A DNA stretch of 64,000 nucleotides, taken from positions 80,355,452 to 80,419,451 of the forward strand of contig CM040424.1 of assembly GCA_022702705.1 (NCBI GenBank), read 5' to 3'. Made by a program: the position numbers and the translations under genes. The notes under the pieces were generated by a model, which was given only the letters and a program-made list of their open reading frames with translations, ran no database searches and had not been told where the DNA came from. This document shows, piece after piece, positions 10,536-22,477 of the stretch (position 1 is the stretch's first letter; each line of letters opens with the position of its first letter). This stretch comes from Papilionanthe hookeriana x Papilionanthe teres (lineage: Eukaryota > Streptophyta > Magnoliopsida > Asparagales > Orchidaceae).

Positions 10536-11640
10536 AGGGGTTGTTCAGTTCAAAGCAGGATTTAGTTTGAATGGGGTTTAATAAATCCTGCAAATCTAGA
10601 ATTATCAAATCTTGATGCACGTGTCAAATATGGAATAGAATTTAGTTCTAAAATGATAATTGGTCGAAATTTAATTCTAAGTTTGACACACAGATGAAAC
10701 CCGAGTTGAAATAAACATGCCAATGTACGAGCCAAAATTTTGGATCAGATTTATTTAGAACGTACATATAAAATTTATTGGAACCTACATCATCTCGACT
10801 CAAATTTGGATCGTTTAACACTTAGTAATGTTTGTGTTGTCGAAGATCATTTAACGGTTGAATAGTAACTTGTAATCAATGCATCTCCCTCTAATAGTAT
10901 ATGTCACTATAGTTATACCAACTATCTCACATATATATTTGTTTCATATTTTGCCTTCAAGTGAAAAGTCAATCATAAACCAAAGTATCCTCGTATCCGC
11001 AAATTTTAACTAGATAATTCTGAGAATAAAGTATTTCATATGATGTATTTTTTTATTTCTTCCTCCAATGGAAAATCTAATTTCCACTTTGACAGTGAGA
11101 ATTTGATTTATCATTGGAAGAAGAAATGAAAACTCTTATATCATATAAAACACTTCATTCTCAAAATTTGTTTAAATGTGTAAAAGTAATCTAAATTTCA
11201 TTGCTGCAATTCCCATTTTGGCACTGCAAATTAGATTTTGAAGTGAATTTTTATTTTAGAACTAACAACTTAGATTCTGATGTAAATTTTCATTTTGGTT
11301 GTAGAAATTAGACCTCACATACATCATATGAAATATTTTCTTTTAAGAACATATTTACAGGTGTACAATCAATCAAATATAGAGTTCTCGGTGATGAGTA
11401 TGCTAAGTACTATGATTGGCTCTCTATTTTGAAATCATAATGCGAAATAATAAACTCGTGCAAAGCTTAGTGTAACTACGGTGACAGATATTATTAGATC
11501 TCAAAATTAGATTTACTATAAGTTGGTTCGTTTGATATTTTAGTAATGTTAATTATGTCGAAAATTATTATTAGTCGAACATTGATTCACAATCCATTAG
11601 GGCGACTCCCTCTAATATTGTATGCCACTGTAGCTACATT
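10536..11640. repeat. AT-rich foldback region with a 130-bp direct repeat
   Basis: Two related segments, about 10795-10930 and 11515-11640, share the words AGTAATGTT, GTCGAA, TAATC..TCCCTCTAATA and TATGYCACT. Between them are inverted arms. AAGTATTTCATATGATGTAT (from 11029) is mirrored near 11135-11160 and again near 11315-11340. This suggests nested foldback elements of unknown family. No gene. Confidence 0.45.
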
Positions 11641-11689
11641 AGCCTTCTCAACTGCCCGTTTACCTATCGGAGGGTACGTTTTGGTTTCC

Positions 11690-13360
11690 ATGTTTGAAAC
11701 ATAGAAATTGAGCACACCTAACGCCTGACAAAGTGAAATATGATCTATACCATCGAAGATTTCACTAGACTACTCGATTTGGACTTCACATGGGGAGTTT
11801 AATCAAACAACATTATGCTCCACTCCTTCAACGACTTATAATTCTCCACCTGGATTTGACTCAATTAAATTTGAAGAAATGATATTTAATGGAATAAGAC
11901 ATCATTTTGCGAGCCAAGTGCAGCAGGAAGAGACACAAAATATTAAGGCTCAAACATTTTATGATTTATTAAATGCTGCTTAAAGGCCATTATTAGATGG
12001 TTGCACGTCTCATTCTGAGTTATATATGGCAGATTATTCCTGGATTAGTTAAATTTAGTTGAAGACGATGACATGACTAGAGAGATCGAGAATAACTTCC
12101 CCCAGTAGTTTACAATGCGAGTTAAAACTGAAATATTCATTCCTTATGTGACATGAGAATTTTCATTAACACAGAATTTCTCGTGTATATATCATAGATT
12201 CATGATTTGAGAAATGGAGTAACATATCAGGGATTGATAGACCTTACTTTGGGACATATGTGCATCATGAAAATCTGATAAATTTATGATATAAATGAGT
12301 AAAAGTTTCACATGAGATTCTGGTCTAAAAGAAAAAAAAAAGCCTTTTAATTTCGATATTTGTGTTAAAGCAAATGATAAGTCGGAAGACTAGATAGACT
12401 ATCATGAGATTATGAAAGAAGTTGTTGAACTATCTTATCTAGACTCTATTGAAGAAATTGTACTTCTATTCAACTATACATGGTTCGATCATGTTTCTAA
12501 TCGTGGAACAAGAGCAAACCAACTATATAATATCACAGAAGTGAAAGTGAACAAAAGATATACTAAATGTGATCATTTCATTCTAGTCTGATATGCAAGT
12601 CAGATTTATTATATTTGATATCCACATAGAGCAAAAGATAACATTGATTGGGTGGTTTTCATTTCGAGTAAATCATGAGACACTATTAATATTCGGAATA
12701 ATATTGAATGTGCCCATCATTTCGAGTAAACCATGAGACACCATTAATATTTAGAATAACATTGAACGTGCCCATCAAGAAACCGAAATGACAGGTTTCT
12801 ATTTTTCACTTGATGCAATCGATGGAGAGCTCAATCTAGAGGTTGCTAGTGGCGAATACAGATAAATTAATCTTGGTGATCAGTACGACTCCAACGATGC
12901 ATTTGAAGAAGGGATCGTGACTACATCCTCCAGTCACTCTTTAGCCGATGTTGAGTAAGATGAGTAAGTTTATTATACCTTTCATTGAATTTTTTATTTT
13001 AGTTTATTGCTTAGTTTTGTGTTTTCAATTTTAGTAGTTGTACCTTGCACTTTAGAATTTTGTCTACCTGCCTATTGCATACTTGTGTGTTTTATGTTTA
13101 TTACGTACTATTCTGTTTTTATTTTATTACATAGCATGCGTTATGTGTACTAATTAATAAAATTTATACTTCTTGTTGCAAATGTCGACTGACAGTCTCC
13201 CTCAGAGGGGGGAGGGGGCATGGAGCACAGTCCTATCTGACGAAGAAGAATGTAGGAGAGGCTACCCAACTTCAACACCCACTCCCACCCCCACTCCCAC
13301 ACCCACCCCCGCCCTTACCTGACCACCACCCCTGCTACTGATAAATTTGTTGAGTTTGAA
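11690..13360 (+). pseudogene. Decayed CACTA (En/Spm) TNP2-like transposase
   Basis: Residues near 11855-12030 read KFEEMIFNGIRHHFASQ, then QTFYDLLNAA and DGCTSHSELYMAD. They resemble the N-terminal TNP2 region (FYDLL..A..PLY.GCT.HSKLS). At about 12395-12700 a second block reads YHEIMKEVVELSYLDS, NYTWFDHVSNRGT, NQLYNITEVKVNK and ASQIYYI, matching the C-terminal DUF4216-type region of TNP2. In between and after are stops. An acidic tail and a C/T-rich PTP-coding stretch follow to about 13330. Clearly inactive. Confidence 0.65.
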
Positions 13361-14640
13361 AGTGAAGCATGATTTGGTCACAGCATTTCTTCATCCAACA
13401 ACTTTAGTATTTTAAGATTTTATCATATTTTTTTTAATATTATATTAGTTAATACTTTTAGTTGTATCTTTCTCATCTATTGAATCCAATTTATTAGCTA
13501 CAACAATAAAGCCTAATTGCCTCAACATGACCTAAACTTGATCAAACTATCCTTAAGCACTTGATCTTATGCTCAAAAACATACTTCAATTTTGGTTATT
13601 CTTTATTATGTGAATGAAAACCGATAGCTTTAACAATATAAACCTCAAATTGTATTATTCATTTGTAATTTAGTGGCTTTATATGATTCTGATATTATTA
13701 TGCCCTCTGAACAACCATAGCAAAGAACAATGCTTCCAATATCTATGACATTAGCACAGCTTCAATACACTTGTTTTGTGATATGAGCTCTATTATACGT
13801 GAAGAACTTCATTATTAAAAGAGGTGGGAAGTCATTATCATATTCAACATGCTGTACAGCCCATTCATAATGCTGAAAATATGTTGATTGATTTAGTAAG
13901 AAAATCATTTCTCTTTAGCAAATAGCAATGAAAGGGCTTTATTTCATTAGGTATATTTGCACAGTATATGTTAAGATAAATAAATATGTATATAAAAATA
14001 ATAATGTAACTTTGAGAGACATGAAAAGTAGGTGAAGAGAAAGGGTTTTGGCAGGCAATGATAAAGCATTTTTATTTCTTTTGGTTATAGAACACATGGA
14101 ATCGGGTTTGTCTTTATTTAATGATTAAAGAAAAAATGAGGTACAGCCGGTGTGCTGAACACAAAAAATGCATGATGCCTCTGCATTCACTATAGAAGAG
14201 TGCTGTTGCATGTGCGGATGCATGCTTATCAGTAGGGCAAATAGAAGGGGGAATTTAATTCGAAATGCATGCTTTGAGATGCGTGTACAGGTGTGGATGT
14301 AGAGAGAGATTGCTTCTCGAGCAATCGATTGGACCAAGGTTCAAATGGGAAAGAAATTTTTTATTTTCTTTGGTGCTTTTCTCAACCGTGTGAGAGTTAA
14401 GGGAGTGATTTGTATAATATAAGTGTACACTCACGAACACCAAAGGATAATCTGAAAAGTCAAAAGATAGAAAGATCAAACATCGTTTTATCAGTTGAAA
14501 CTTTGAGCCGACCTAACGAAAGCGCAGCCAAACTAAAAAATAGGAGCCTAATTCGATGTATTGTTGTTCATGACCAACTTCCTCAACCGATTCTGAAACA
14601 CTTCATTAAATGGCAAAGCCCCCACCCTACTTCCCAAGGA
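13361..14640. other. AT-rich DNA without recognisable genes
   Basis: Short frames at 14125-14337, 14255-14479 (minus) and 14410-14652 (plus) overlap each other on opposite strands and show no domain, signal or composition typical of genes. Confidence 0.4.
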
Positions 14641-14644
14641 GCAA

Positions 14645-15075
14645 CTTTCTAAACCTCCGAGAAAGCTCATTGTCCAATGAGAGCTGCCTGTTAGATTACA
14701 ATGGCCTCATAGTCTAGTTCTTTCTAACGATAAGAGGACACCTCTTTAGAATTCTCTCTTGAGATGTCAGCCGACTAGTGGCTTTCATAAATTCGAGAGA
14801 TAAGACTACCGGATCATCAGATGCCCATTTTCAAGCAGTTATGAATACGAAACGGTGTTAAGATCGGTTATGAATATGAATGAGTGCCAGAGTCGGTTAG
14901 GAATATGAAAGGTGTCATAATATCTTGTAACGTCCCTGTTAAAATGGGGACAAACATGTAACCTTTGAAATTTATAAATATCAGTACTGAATCAAAACGC
15001 TTATGTTATTGTGCAGTCTCTTTCTCTGTCTTTTTCTTTGTTTATCTCATCCATCCAACGCTCTATATTTTGGGT
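14645..15075 (+). repeat. Possible solo LTR
   Basis: Holds three ~31-bp near repeats (ATGAATACGAAACGGTGTTA, then ATGAATATGAATGAGTGCCA, then GGAATATGAAAGGTGTCA) upstream of TTTATAAATAT at 14968-14978 and a CT-rich stretch with CTCTTTCTCTGTC. This layout resembles an LTR promoter plus R/U5. Ends and target duplication were not identified. Confidence 0.25.
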
Positions 15076-15797
15076 GTGATTCTTAGGGTATATTTTGATT
15101 CAACGCAACCATAGTTGGGTCTATTAGAATTCATCTCGTTCTATTACTAATAACTCAAAACAAAGGTCAATGCATGTGTAAATTTAAGTTATAATATATC
15201 ATAAGTTTAATAAGTTTGATCAAAAGAAAATAATCATTTTTAACAAAAAAAATAACCTCCAAAATTTAATTTTCTCACAAAATTAATTTTTCAATAAAAC
15301 ATTTTTTTCTCAACACATTTTATACAAACAAAATCCTTTGAAAATTTTATTTCCATTGAATTTTTTGCTTGAATCCATGAAGATTGAATTAGCCGGGATG
15401 CAACATGTTACCAACCTACTATAGAAAAATAGTAGTTTTTTTAGTAAAAAAGGGACCATAAAACCACTAAATTTTTATTGATTTCCATCCATAAAAAAAA
15501 ATTGATAGGAAAGGTTTTGGTACATATCCACATCACAACATAGTGTATATTATTACATACAAACATTTTGTATTTCTATTTGAAAGATCATGAAATTTAA
15601 AATGAGTAGAATATGGAACATGAAATATAAAATAATTTGATTTTATTTGCTTCAGTAAAAACACAAAAATAATCAATTAAAAAATAAAAATCTAATGAAT
15701 CTCTCTCTCTCTCTAAATATACAAAAATAATCAATTTAAAAAACATGTTGATTATGCTCAACAAGAAGATTCTCAGTCCTCAGAAGTAGAAGAAGAA
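15076..15797. other. AT-rich DNA, no gene
   Basis: Low-complexity A/T runs and a short (CT)n at 15701-15712. Nothing coding recognised. Confidence 0.5.
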
Positions 15798-15813
15798 GAA
15801 GGAAGGAAGGAAA

Positions 15814-16379
15814 TGGATTTTTTTATTTTGGTTTGCTGCTCCTCTTATCACTCGTTCTCCTCTAACTGCAGAGGCTGAAGCTTTAATTTTTGCTATTATG
15901 ATTGCAAAGAAGAAGCGGTGGCATAACATTGTTATAGAAATGGATTCTTTATATCTTTGGCAAATTTGTAATTTTAACCTTAGCTGTCATTGGAGTGTTT
16001 TATTGCAGGTCAATAAAATCAGATATCTCATTTCTGGAATGAATATTGTTTGGAGCCATACTTTGCGTGAAGGAAATAAAGTTGCTGACTGGATTTCTAA
16101 GCTTGGAGCTAATCTTTTGAAGCCTGTTGTGTCTAGTATTATTCCTGATTTCTTAGTCCCTATTATATATTTAGATAATTATGCTTGATTGCTGTGTTTT
16201 TTAGTGTTTGTGTTGGGTCGTGTTGAGTTGTATTTTTATTTTTTGGAAATAGGACCCTCCTTTTTTCTCTTTTTTGGGATTGTAGGGTGCGTGAGTTAGG
16301 GACATATTTCCCCGTTTTGTACTTTTTATTTTAGTATTAACGCGTAGGGAGCATGAGTCTCCTTTACCTAAAAAAAAAA
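15814..16379 (+). mobile_element. 5'-truncated L1-type LINE (RNase H end)
   Basis: An open frame from 15814 to a TGA ending at 16188 encodes the C-terminal RNase H of a plant L1 element. Motifs: TAEAEALIFAIMIAKK, IEMDSLYL, and SHTLREGNKVADWISKLG. The 3' UTR follows, with an A-tract at 16371-16379. Flanking copies of AAGGAAGGAAGGAAA at 15799-15813 and about 16383-16397 look like target duplications, though low complexity weakens this. The start is abrupt, as expected for 5' truncation. Confidence 0.8.
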
Positions 16380-16399
16380 GGAAGGAAGGAAGGAAAAAA

Positions 16400-16700
16400 A
16401 TGGCAAGTTTACACTTCTCGGAAGAAGAAGAAATTGAGATTAATTCTCAGCTTGAAGGTTTAATGGACAACACTTTGCTTCTCTTGACATGGGCACAACT
16501 CTTCAGAGTTTACTTTCTCGTTCTTCTTCAAGACACAGAAAGAACCAGAGGAAGAGAAAGAACCATAGACAGTGCTTCTTTGCATGTCTTTCTTTTGTTC
16601 TGTCGTTTGTATGCACTTTGTTTCTTATGGGTAGAGCTCTATCTTCTGGGCCCTCTCATACCACTTGTTGTACCCCTTTTATTTCAATAAAAATATATAT
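16400..16700 (+). other. Short unassigned frames before AATAAA
   Basis: A 96-codon frame (16400-16690) begins MASLHFSEEEEIEINSQL and ends in leucine-rich residues. An overlapping frame from 16489 continues into a microsatellite. AATAAA occurs at 16686-16691. The sequence is richer in GC than its surroundings and could be a gene fragment, but no family is recognised. Confidence 0.2.
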
Positions 16701-16703
16701 TTT

Positions 16704-16707
<4 letters not shown>

Positions 16708-16771
<64 letters not shown>
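16708..16771. repeat. (TA)n microsatellite
   Basis: About 64 bp of uninterrupted TA. It generates artificial IYIY frames on both strands. Confidence 0.95.
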
Positions 16772-16773
<2 letters not shown>

Positions 16774-17280
16774 TCATTATCCTTTGTGCTCTCCTTAGTG
16801 AATCCATTAAATTATTCATCTCCTTCAACATCATGTGACTTAGTTGGTAGCTCAATTGCAAGGAATGGTTGAAGGAATTTCAACCTCTCTTTTTGATGGA
16901 GAGATTTTATGTACGTACTACATCTATTTATAAATTATGATATAATAAAATAAATAAATTTACTAGATAGATTTTAATGACTATTGACTAGTATGTTCTA
17001 TCTCTTATTTTTTCATAATATTTTATATTGTATACTTGAATTTCTTATTGTGATAGATTTTTTTTTTTTTTTGCATACATAATTTTCTTATTATAGTTAT
17101 TTCATATCTTTTGCAATCTAATATAAAATGCTTTTGAATCTCTTGAAAACTAAAAATGGATGTTGAAGAATCAATAATGAAAATTAACAAAGAAAAACAC
17201 AACAAAAATAAAGATCAAACATTTTTATCTTAATGATACTAACAACAAAACACACATACATACGCACATATATATATGTG
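16772..17280. other. AT-rich DNA, no gene
   Basis: No coding or structural feature beyond a T-run at 17060-17073. Confidence 0.5.
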
Positions 17281-17462
17281 CCGTCAGGTGTGACCTATTG
17301 GTAGACCAGTCTCTTTGAAGGTCGTAAGTCCCCTCAGGTCACGGTTCGAATCCCTCTTTGGTCAGTTTACCGGTAGTGATGGCGGTACTCAAATAGTTAG
17401 GCATATGAGTGTAACTAGGACTCGTATAATAGCCTCTGACCATTCCTTTTTAATATATATAT
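17281..17462 (+). mobile_element. tRNA-derived SINE
   Basis: TGACCTATTGGTAGACCAGT (A-box-like) at 17292 and GGTTCGAATCC (B-box) at 17343-17353 form a polymerase III promoter. A non-tRNA body follows (GGCGGTACTCAAATAGTTAG) and ends in (TA)n. The head resembles the reverse copy at 60310-60482. Confidence 0.65.
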
Positions 17463-17535
17463 AAATATATAATCTTGATGTCAAAATTTATTTTGTTTCT
17501 TGCATTTTTGTATTCACAAAAAAATACTAAACAAG

Positions 17536-17775
17536 TGGCATTTACATATAACACATAATTCTTATGTATTTACATATCTAATGCATAAACTTTAATATTT
17601 ACATCTATAACACCCAAATCTTTAATATTAGATCAAAAACATAACCCATGTTATAAATCCTTAATATTACATTAAAAAAACCACTAATATTATTTTTAAA
17701 AATAACACCAAAATCTTATATATAGAGCAATATCAAATTTTAGATGTTAGATATGTAAATTTAAAGAAAAATAAA
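17536..17775. mobile_element. TTTACATAC MITE, near-complete
   Basis: Left arm CATAATTCTTATGTATTTAC...ATATCTAA and right arm TTAGATGTTAGATATGTAAA are inverted copies of each other around an AT-rich core. Other copies lie at 31396, 36745, 55088, 60537 and 62248. Confidence 0.6.
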
Positions 17776-18012
17776 AAAAAATGAAAAAGACCGAAGTCAA
17801 GGTTGCCTTTTGGTGAGTGAAGGCTGAGATGGTTCACTGGAGATATCGCTTTCATTGTCACTGTCATTGTCTCTGCCATGATTACAAACTGAAGGGCGCA
17901 TATAATGTTAGATATTCACTGTCTATGTTATCAATATCACTATCAGGTTATAAATATTCTTGTTTGTTTAAACAGAGAATAATGTCAAATATACAAAATA
18001 TGTTATATATTT

Positions 18013-18080
18013 TGGGCTATTTACATACATACCATGTAATTCTTATATATTTACATATCTAACAACTAAACTCTAATACC
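18013..18080. repeat. Single arm of TTTACATAC MITE
   Basis: GGGCTATTTACATACATACC, then TAATTCTTATATATTTACAT and ATCTAACAACTAAAC: left arm only, no right arm nearby. Confidence 0.55.
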
Positions 18081-18203
18081 ACAATATTGCACTGTATATC
18101 TCCTCTATAAATAGAGATATCTTTTTGTTTTCAAAGAATACACGTTCTTAGTCAAAAAGGTCTGAAAAGATGAACATGATTGATATAATTTACTGTTCAT
18201 TAT

Positions 18204-18734
18204 TAGGGTTGTCAAAAAAACTCGTTGTTCGCGAACAGTCGGTGTTTGGTTCGTCGAGGAGTTTGTGTTCGATTAGTTCGATAAGTAAACGAGACGGACA
18301 CGAATAATTTTTTTTTCGTTCGGTTAGTTAAACGAATCAAACACGAACAGTGATGCGTTTGTTCGTGTTTGAATCATTTTTGTTCGATATATAAAATAAT
18401 TTAAAATAATTATACATAAAAAATTTATAATATTTTAAAAATTAAATTTTATAAATTATATTATATAATAATTAATAATAATAATATATTAATTTACTAT
18501 ATTAGTAATATACTAATATAGATATAATATAGGTTATATAATTAATATAATATATTATTTATATATATTAATGTTAGGGCTGTCAAACTGGCTCGTCGTT
18601 CTTTAAGAAACGAACACGAACATTGACTTCACGAACAATTTCAAACACGAGCTTATTTCAAGCAAACTAAATTTCAAAAGAACCAAACACGAACAGAAGC
18701 TCTGTTCGTTTATGTTCGATTCGTTTACACCTTT
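18204..18734. repeat. TGTTCGGCTCG repeat, two copies
   Basis: Copy A starts TAGGGTTGTCAAA at 18204; copy B starts TAGGGCTGTCAAACTGGCTC at 18575 and ends CGTTTACACCTTTA at 18734. Ends TAGGGYTGTCAAA and (reversed) TAGGGGTGTAAACGA form an imperfect terminal inverted repeat with an AT-rich core. A common plant dispersed repeat; superfamily not assigned. Confidence 0.6.
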
Positions 18735-18799
18735 ATTCATTATTGTGTACTCTTCTCTCTCTCTTTTCACTTCTTACATTATATTTCTTAACGTGTGAT

Positions 18800-18893
18800 T
18801 CACAGACAAATCAAAATTCAATAATATCATATTTTAAAAATTAGAAATGTAAAAATGTAAGAATTTTGTGATATATATGTAAAATTTTCTTTT
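18800..18893. repeat. Degenerate TTTACATAC MITE arm
   Basis: AATTAGAAATGTAAAAATGT, then AAGAATTTTGTGATATATAT and GTAAAATTTTC follow the right-arm consensus with several changes. Confidence 0.4.
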
Positions 18894-18944
18894 TGGTTTT
18901 TTTCTTTTCGTTATAAATAAGTAATTCTGTATTTCAAAGGGGGT

Positions 18945-19130
18945 CATAATGTGGCTTTCGCGTGAGTCCCGACGATGCTTCTTCCTCTGCTGCACCCCCA
19001 CTTTGGCCGTCCATCTGAAGCCCTCATCATTGCATTTGCCATTAGCTCGCACACCACTCTCCACCGTCTACTTCCTCAAGGACGCACACACCTCCCCCCC
19101 ACTCAAAATTGTTCTACTTAATTTCTACTG
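18945..19130 (+). other. GC-richer block, 60-codon frame
   Basis: Frame 18949-19131 encodes 60 residues starting MWLSRESRRCFFLCC. Composition differs from the surrounding AT-rich DNA, hinting at captured gene sequence, but nothing identifies it. Confidence 0.2.
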
Positions 19131-19254
19131 AATTTAAAGTATAGATTAAGTGATCTACTACTTCATTTTTATGTTTAGGCTATTTTTGGTTGAAATTGAT
19201 TTGAATGTTATTATTATTTTTAATTTTGATTAATTTTGTAAAGTAAAAATATGT

Positions 19255-19745
19255 CCGAACGAATCTTAAAAAGATCTGATAGCACATTGAGAAGATGATG
19301 TGACGATTTGGGACCAGTCAGGGACTGTTCGATAGCTCATACTTATTCGACCAGCTTCTGTTGGCCGGAAGAGAATTGCCTCAAAACGAATAGATCTCAG
19401 CCATCCTGTGATACTGGTACAAACCTCGTGCAGATGAATCTGCCGACCAGATTGGTTGAATGATAAAAATTGTCTGGATCTAAAGCTCACAATCGACCGG
19501 GACCTGATCATGGTTCATCTTTTAGCCATAATTGTCTGGGTAATGACCCGAGTAGTCATTCCCTTAGGTTCTGGGGTGTGGCCGCTGGCTCAAAATCCGG
19601 ACAGGTGCCATCACAGGCTCCCGACTTCAATTCACTTCATTAGACATCAGATACACTTGATTCTTGTGCTTTACACAGGGGCATCAAAACCGGCCTTCTG
19701 AAAGATAAACCGGTTGTTGTGATGCCACTTGCACGAATACCTCAT
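19255..19745. other. Unclassified moderate-GC block
   Basis: About 490 bp with balanced composition between AT-rich flanks. Frames exist on both strands (19266-19511 minus, 19456-19701 plus), neither with a recognised domain. Possibly part of a retroelement LTR. Confidence 0.2.
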
Positions 19746-19914
19746 CACCGACCAAAAAACTTGTCAGTTTTTCTTTCTGGATATAATATGCTATACACCC
19801 ATGATCTTACGTTTTGAATATCCATCTGCAACATAGACTTAGCTCTACAGATTAATACCATTAGATATCAGTCGTACAAAAAATATAAATCTCATGTTTA
19901 CATACATACATATT

Positions 19915-20120
19915 TATTGGGGTCGGCTACACGAATCTTCTTTCTTCATTGCATCTCATTAAGTGTCATATTTTCATTTAATTCTAACAGATTGAGATTA
20001 TTTTTTATACAAAGCGGCATGTTCTTTTTAGGTCCACTCTACCTTTCTTAACAAAAGTCATATCTATAACATCTAGTAATCTAATAGGGTTATTAGAAGA
20101 TCGACGTTTAAGGTGACAAA
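19915..20120 (-). mobile_element. RTE LINE 3' fragment
   Basis: On the plus strand GGGGTCGGCTACACGAATCT, then GTGTCATATTTTCATTTAAT and ATAGGGTTATTAGAAGATCG are the reverse complement of the RTE 3' coding end and tail (compare 5517-5775). Confidence 0.65.
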
Positions 20121-20121
20121 A

Positions 20122-20250
20122 CAACAAAGCCTTTTTCCTACTAAGAATGACTGATTACATGAATTTTCTTTCCCCATTGTGTTCAATTGAGTGTCATATT
20201 TTCGTTTAATCCAATAAATTAAAATTGTATTTTATACATGCTTAAAGCCG
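20122..20250 (-). mobile_element. Second adjacent RTE LINE 3' end
   Basis: AACAACAAAGCCTTTTTCCT begins another copy of the reversed RTE tail directly after the first, followed by CATGAATTTTCTTTCC and GTGTCATATTTTC. This makes a tandem head-to-tail pair of 3' ends. Confidence 0.6.
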
Positions 20251-20760
20251 GTACAACGCCAACTCTCTCTAATCCTTCCTACCACATCTATGCCGACTTT
20301 CTCTAATCCTTCTACTCAACCCTAAACCCCAAATCTCATGAGGGAAACTCAAGAGGGATTAAATAAATTAAAAAAAAAAACCCTAAAACTCAGAGAGGAG
20401 TTTACCTTGCCGGAGACACGATTTGGCCGGTAGAAATATTGTCATAGTCTCTCATAGTCACTTGCCGGATTCACGTGGGAGTCGTCGGATACCAAAATGG
20501 AGTTTACGGAAAAATGAGTTTCAGTCAGGTGGGGAAGACGTATTAGGGCGTTTGTGTCTGATTTTGCATCAACCCGAAGCTAAATTTGAAAATTTTCTTT
20601 GCATCCAGTTTTAAAATATTTTGAAGTGATGGACAATAAACAGACATAAATTCGACGCAAAGTTTTTATCGAAATAAAATGTGATTCAAATTCTGACGCT
20701 AATTCTCAAATTTCCTGTAACGAAAGAAGAGTTCCAAATAAACATGTACTAATTTTTTAA
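20251..20760. other. Leader-like and possible CACTA subterminal DNA
   Basis: Contains CCCTAAACCCC and CCGG-bearing sequence at 20320-20480. At 20650-20720 are TTCGACGCAAAGTTTTTATC and TTCTGACGCTAATTC, word types like the subterminal array at 9441-9640. The link is speculative; a TIR was not found here. The frame at 20423-20614 is unassigned. Confidence 0.2.
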
Positions 20761-21172
20761 ATAACTTCAATATTTCTTTTAAAAAAATTTCATTATTGAA
20801 ATTTATATCAACAAATAAAAACTATAATTAACAAATATGTAAATGTAACCCTTATGATTTCAATAAAAAAAAATTGGACAAGACAGGTAATAACAAAATC
20901 AACTTAATATTTTGGTTATAAATAAAATTTAATGACAAAAAATATTTAATTTGATGATATTTTAAGATTAAAATAATTTTATCAATCCACAAATAAATTG
21001 AAGTGATTTAAATAGCCTTAGAATTAAATGTTATTTATCTTTTTTTTAGTTTTGATGATACCAAATTAAAATACTAATCATAAACTATTTTTTGAAAAGA
21101 TAAAAGCTATTTAAATAAAATAGTATTAGCTATATGATTTCCTTGGACAGATAAATAGAACTACTATATCAC
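20761..21172. other. AT-rich DNA, no gene
   Basis: Long A/T runs; nothing recognised. Confidence 0.5.
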
Positions 21173-21748
21173 TAGAGCTGTCGAAACAGCTCATCTCGTG
21201 TTTGGTTTGTTAAAAAGATCGTTTTCGGCTCATTCGCTAAGTTAACAAGCTGAACATAAACACTTTTTTGGTGCTCGATACTTAAACAAGCCGAAAATGA
21301 AAAAAAATTTCTTATTTGTGTTCGGCTCGTTTTGACTCAAAATACTACTCATCAATTATATATATATTTATTGATGAGTAATATTTAAAAAAAAATTAAT
21401 TGACTACAATGCTAAAAACATTTATAATCAATTAAAATTAATAATTAAAAGAATAGAAAATGATATTTTAATATAAATAATAACATTTAAATATTGTCTT
21501 AAACCTTGATATTCTACGACTGCATAATTAGGGTTGTCAAAACTATTCTTTATTTGCGAACAGCTCGTGTTCAGCTCGCTAAGCAAACCAGCCGAACACG
21601 AACACACTTTGTTTGTTTAAAATATAAACGAGCTAAACACGAACATGAATATTTTTTAACGAGCAGAACACGAACAATAATATTTTTTAACGAGCCGAAC
21701 ACGAGCTAAACCTAGGCTCGCTCATGTTCGGCTCGTTTACACCCCTAT
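21173..21748. repeat. TGTTCGGCTCG repeat, two copies
   Basis: First partial copy starts TAGAGCTGTCGAAACAGCTC at 21173 and reaches about 21390. Second copy runs from TAGGGTTGTCAAAACTATTC near 21530 to CTCGTTTACACCCCTATA at 21748. Inner words CACGAACA and AACGAGCCGAACACGA recur. Frames over it are artefacts. Confidence 0.6.
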
Positions 21749-22470
21749 ATATCACAGTAAACTATTAGATAAATACTAAATAATATTATTATTTAGGTTA
21801 TAGCAAACTAGAAGGTTCTAAGTTCGGAAAGCAGAGCATATCTTTCATTTTGGAACTTTGTTTAGCTTTTAACCTATTTGGATGAGGTTTTATTTGGAGT
21901 ACATGAACTGTGTAGCTCACTATGTTAGAAAAAGTAGGGACATGTACCACCCATGGATTCTTGGGAAAATATTTAGATATTCATATTTTTATAAATAATT
22001 AATTATTTTAATTTTATAATAATAGAATTAGTTTAGGATAAATCTAATATATTATTTATTTAAATACAAAAGTTTAGGTGTGAGAAATGTAAATATACAA
22101 GAATTGTGTGCTGTGTATGTAAATGTTCCATTAAAAATTTAATTTTAAATTAACATGTAATTAATTTATATGAAGAAAATAAAATAATATATAAATTATA
22201 AGTATTTTTTTTTTTTTCAACCAAAGGATATTAGTAAGTATTAACAAACTAATTTATTGAATTAAAAAATAAGAAGAAATTACATTATATTTATATGCAT
22301 AAGAAAATAAAATTATCAAATATTTAATATTTTTTCGATGGGCAAAATAATATATCAAGGTGAATAAAATTATTAAATTACATAAAAAAATTATGAAATA
22401 TTATTATTATTTATAAAGATAATTTATAAATTTCATGAATGTAATTGTACATGCGTGGTGGCTATAAACT
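21749..22470. other. AT-rich DNA with one MITE arm at 22071-22130
   Basis: AGTTTAGGTGTGAGAAATGT, then AAATATACAAGAATTGTGTG and TGTATGTAAATG is a right arm of the TTTACATAC MITE. The rest has no recognisable feature. Confidence 0.45.
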
Positions 22471-22477
22471 GATTAAG

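Noticed and set aside
17281..17360. tRNA gene
   Set aside because: A- and B-box words exist, but the cloverleaf is not formed, a long non-tRNA body follows, and related copies exist elsewhere. Read as SINE; same for 6700-6840 and 60400-60480.
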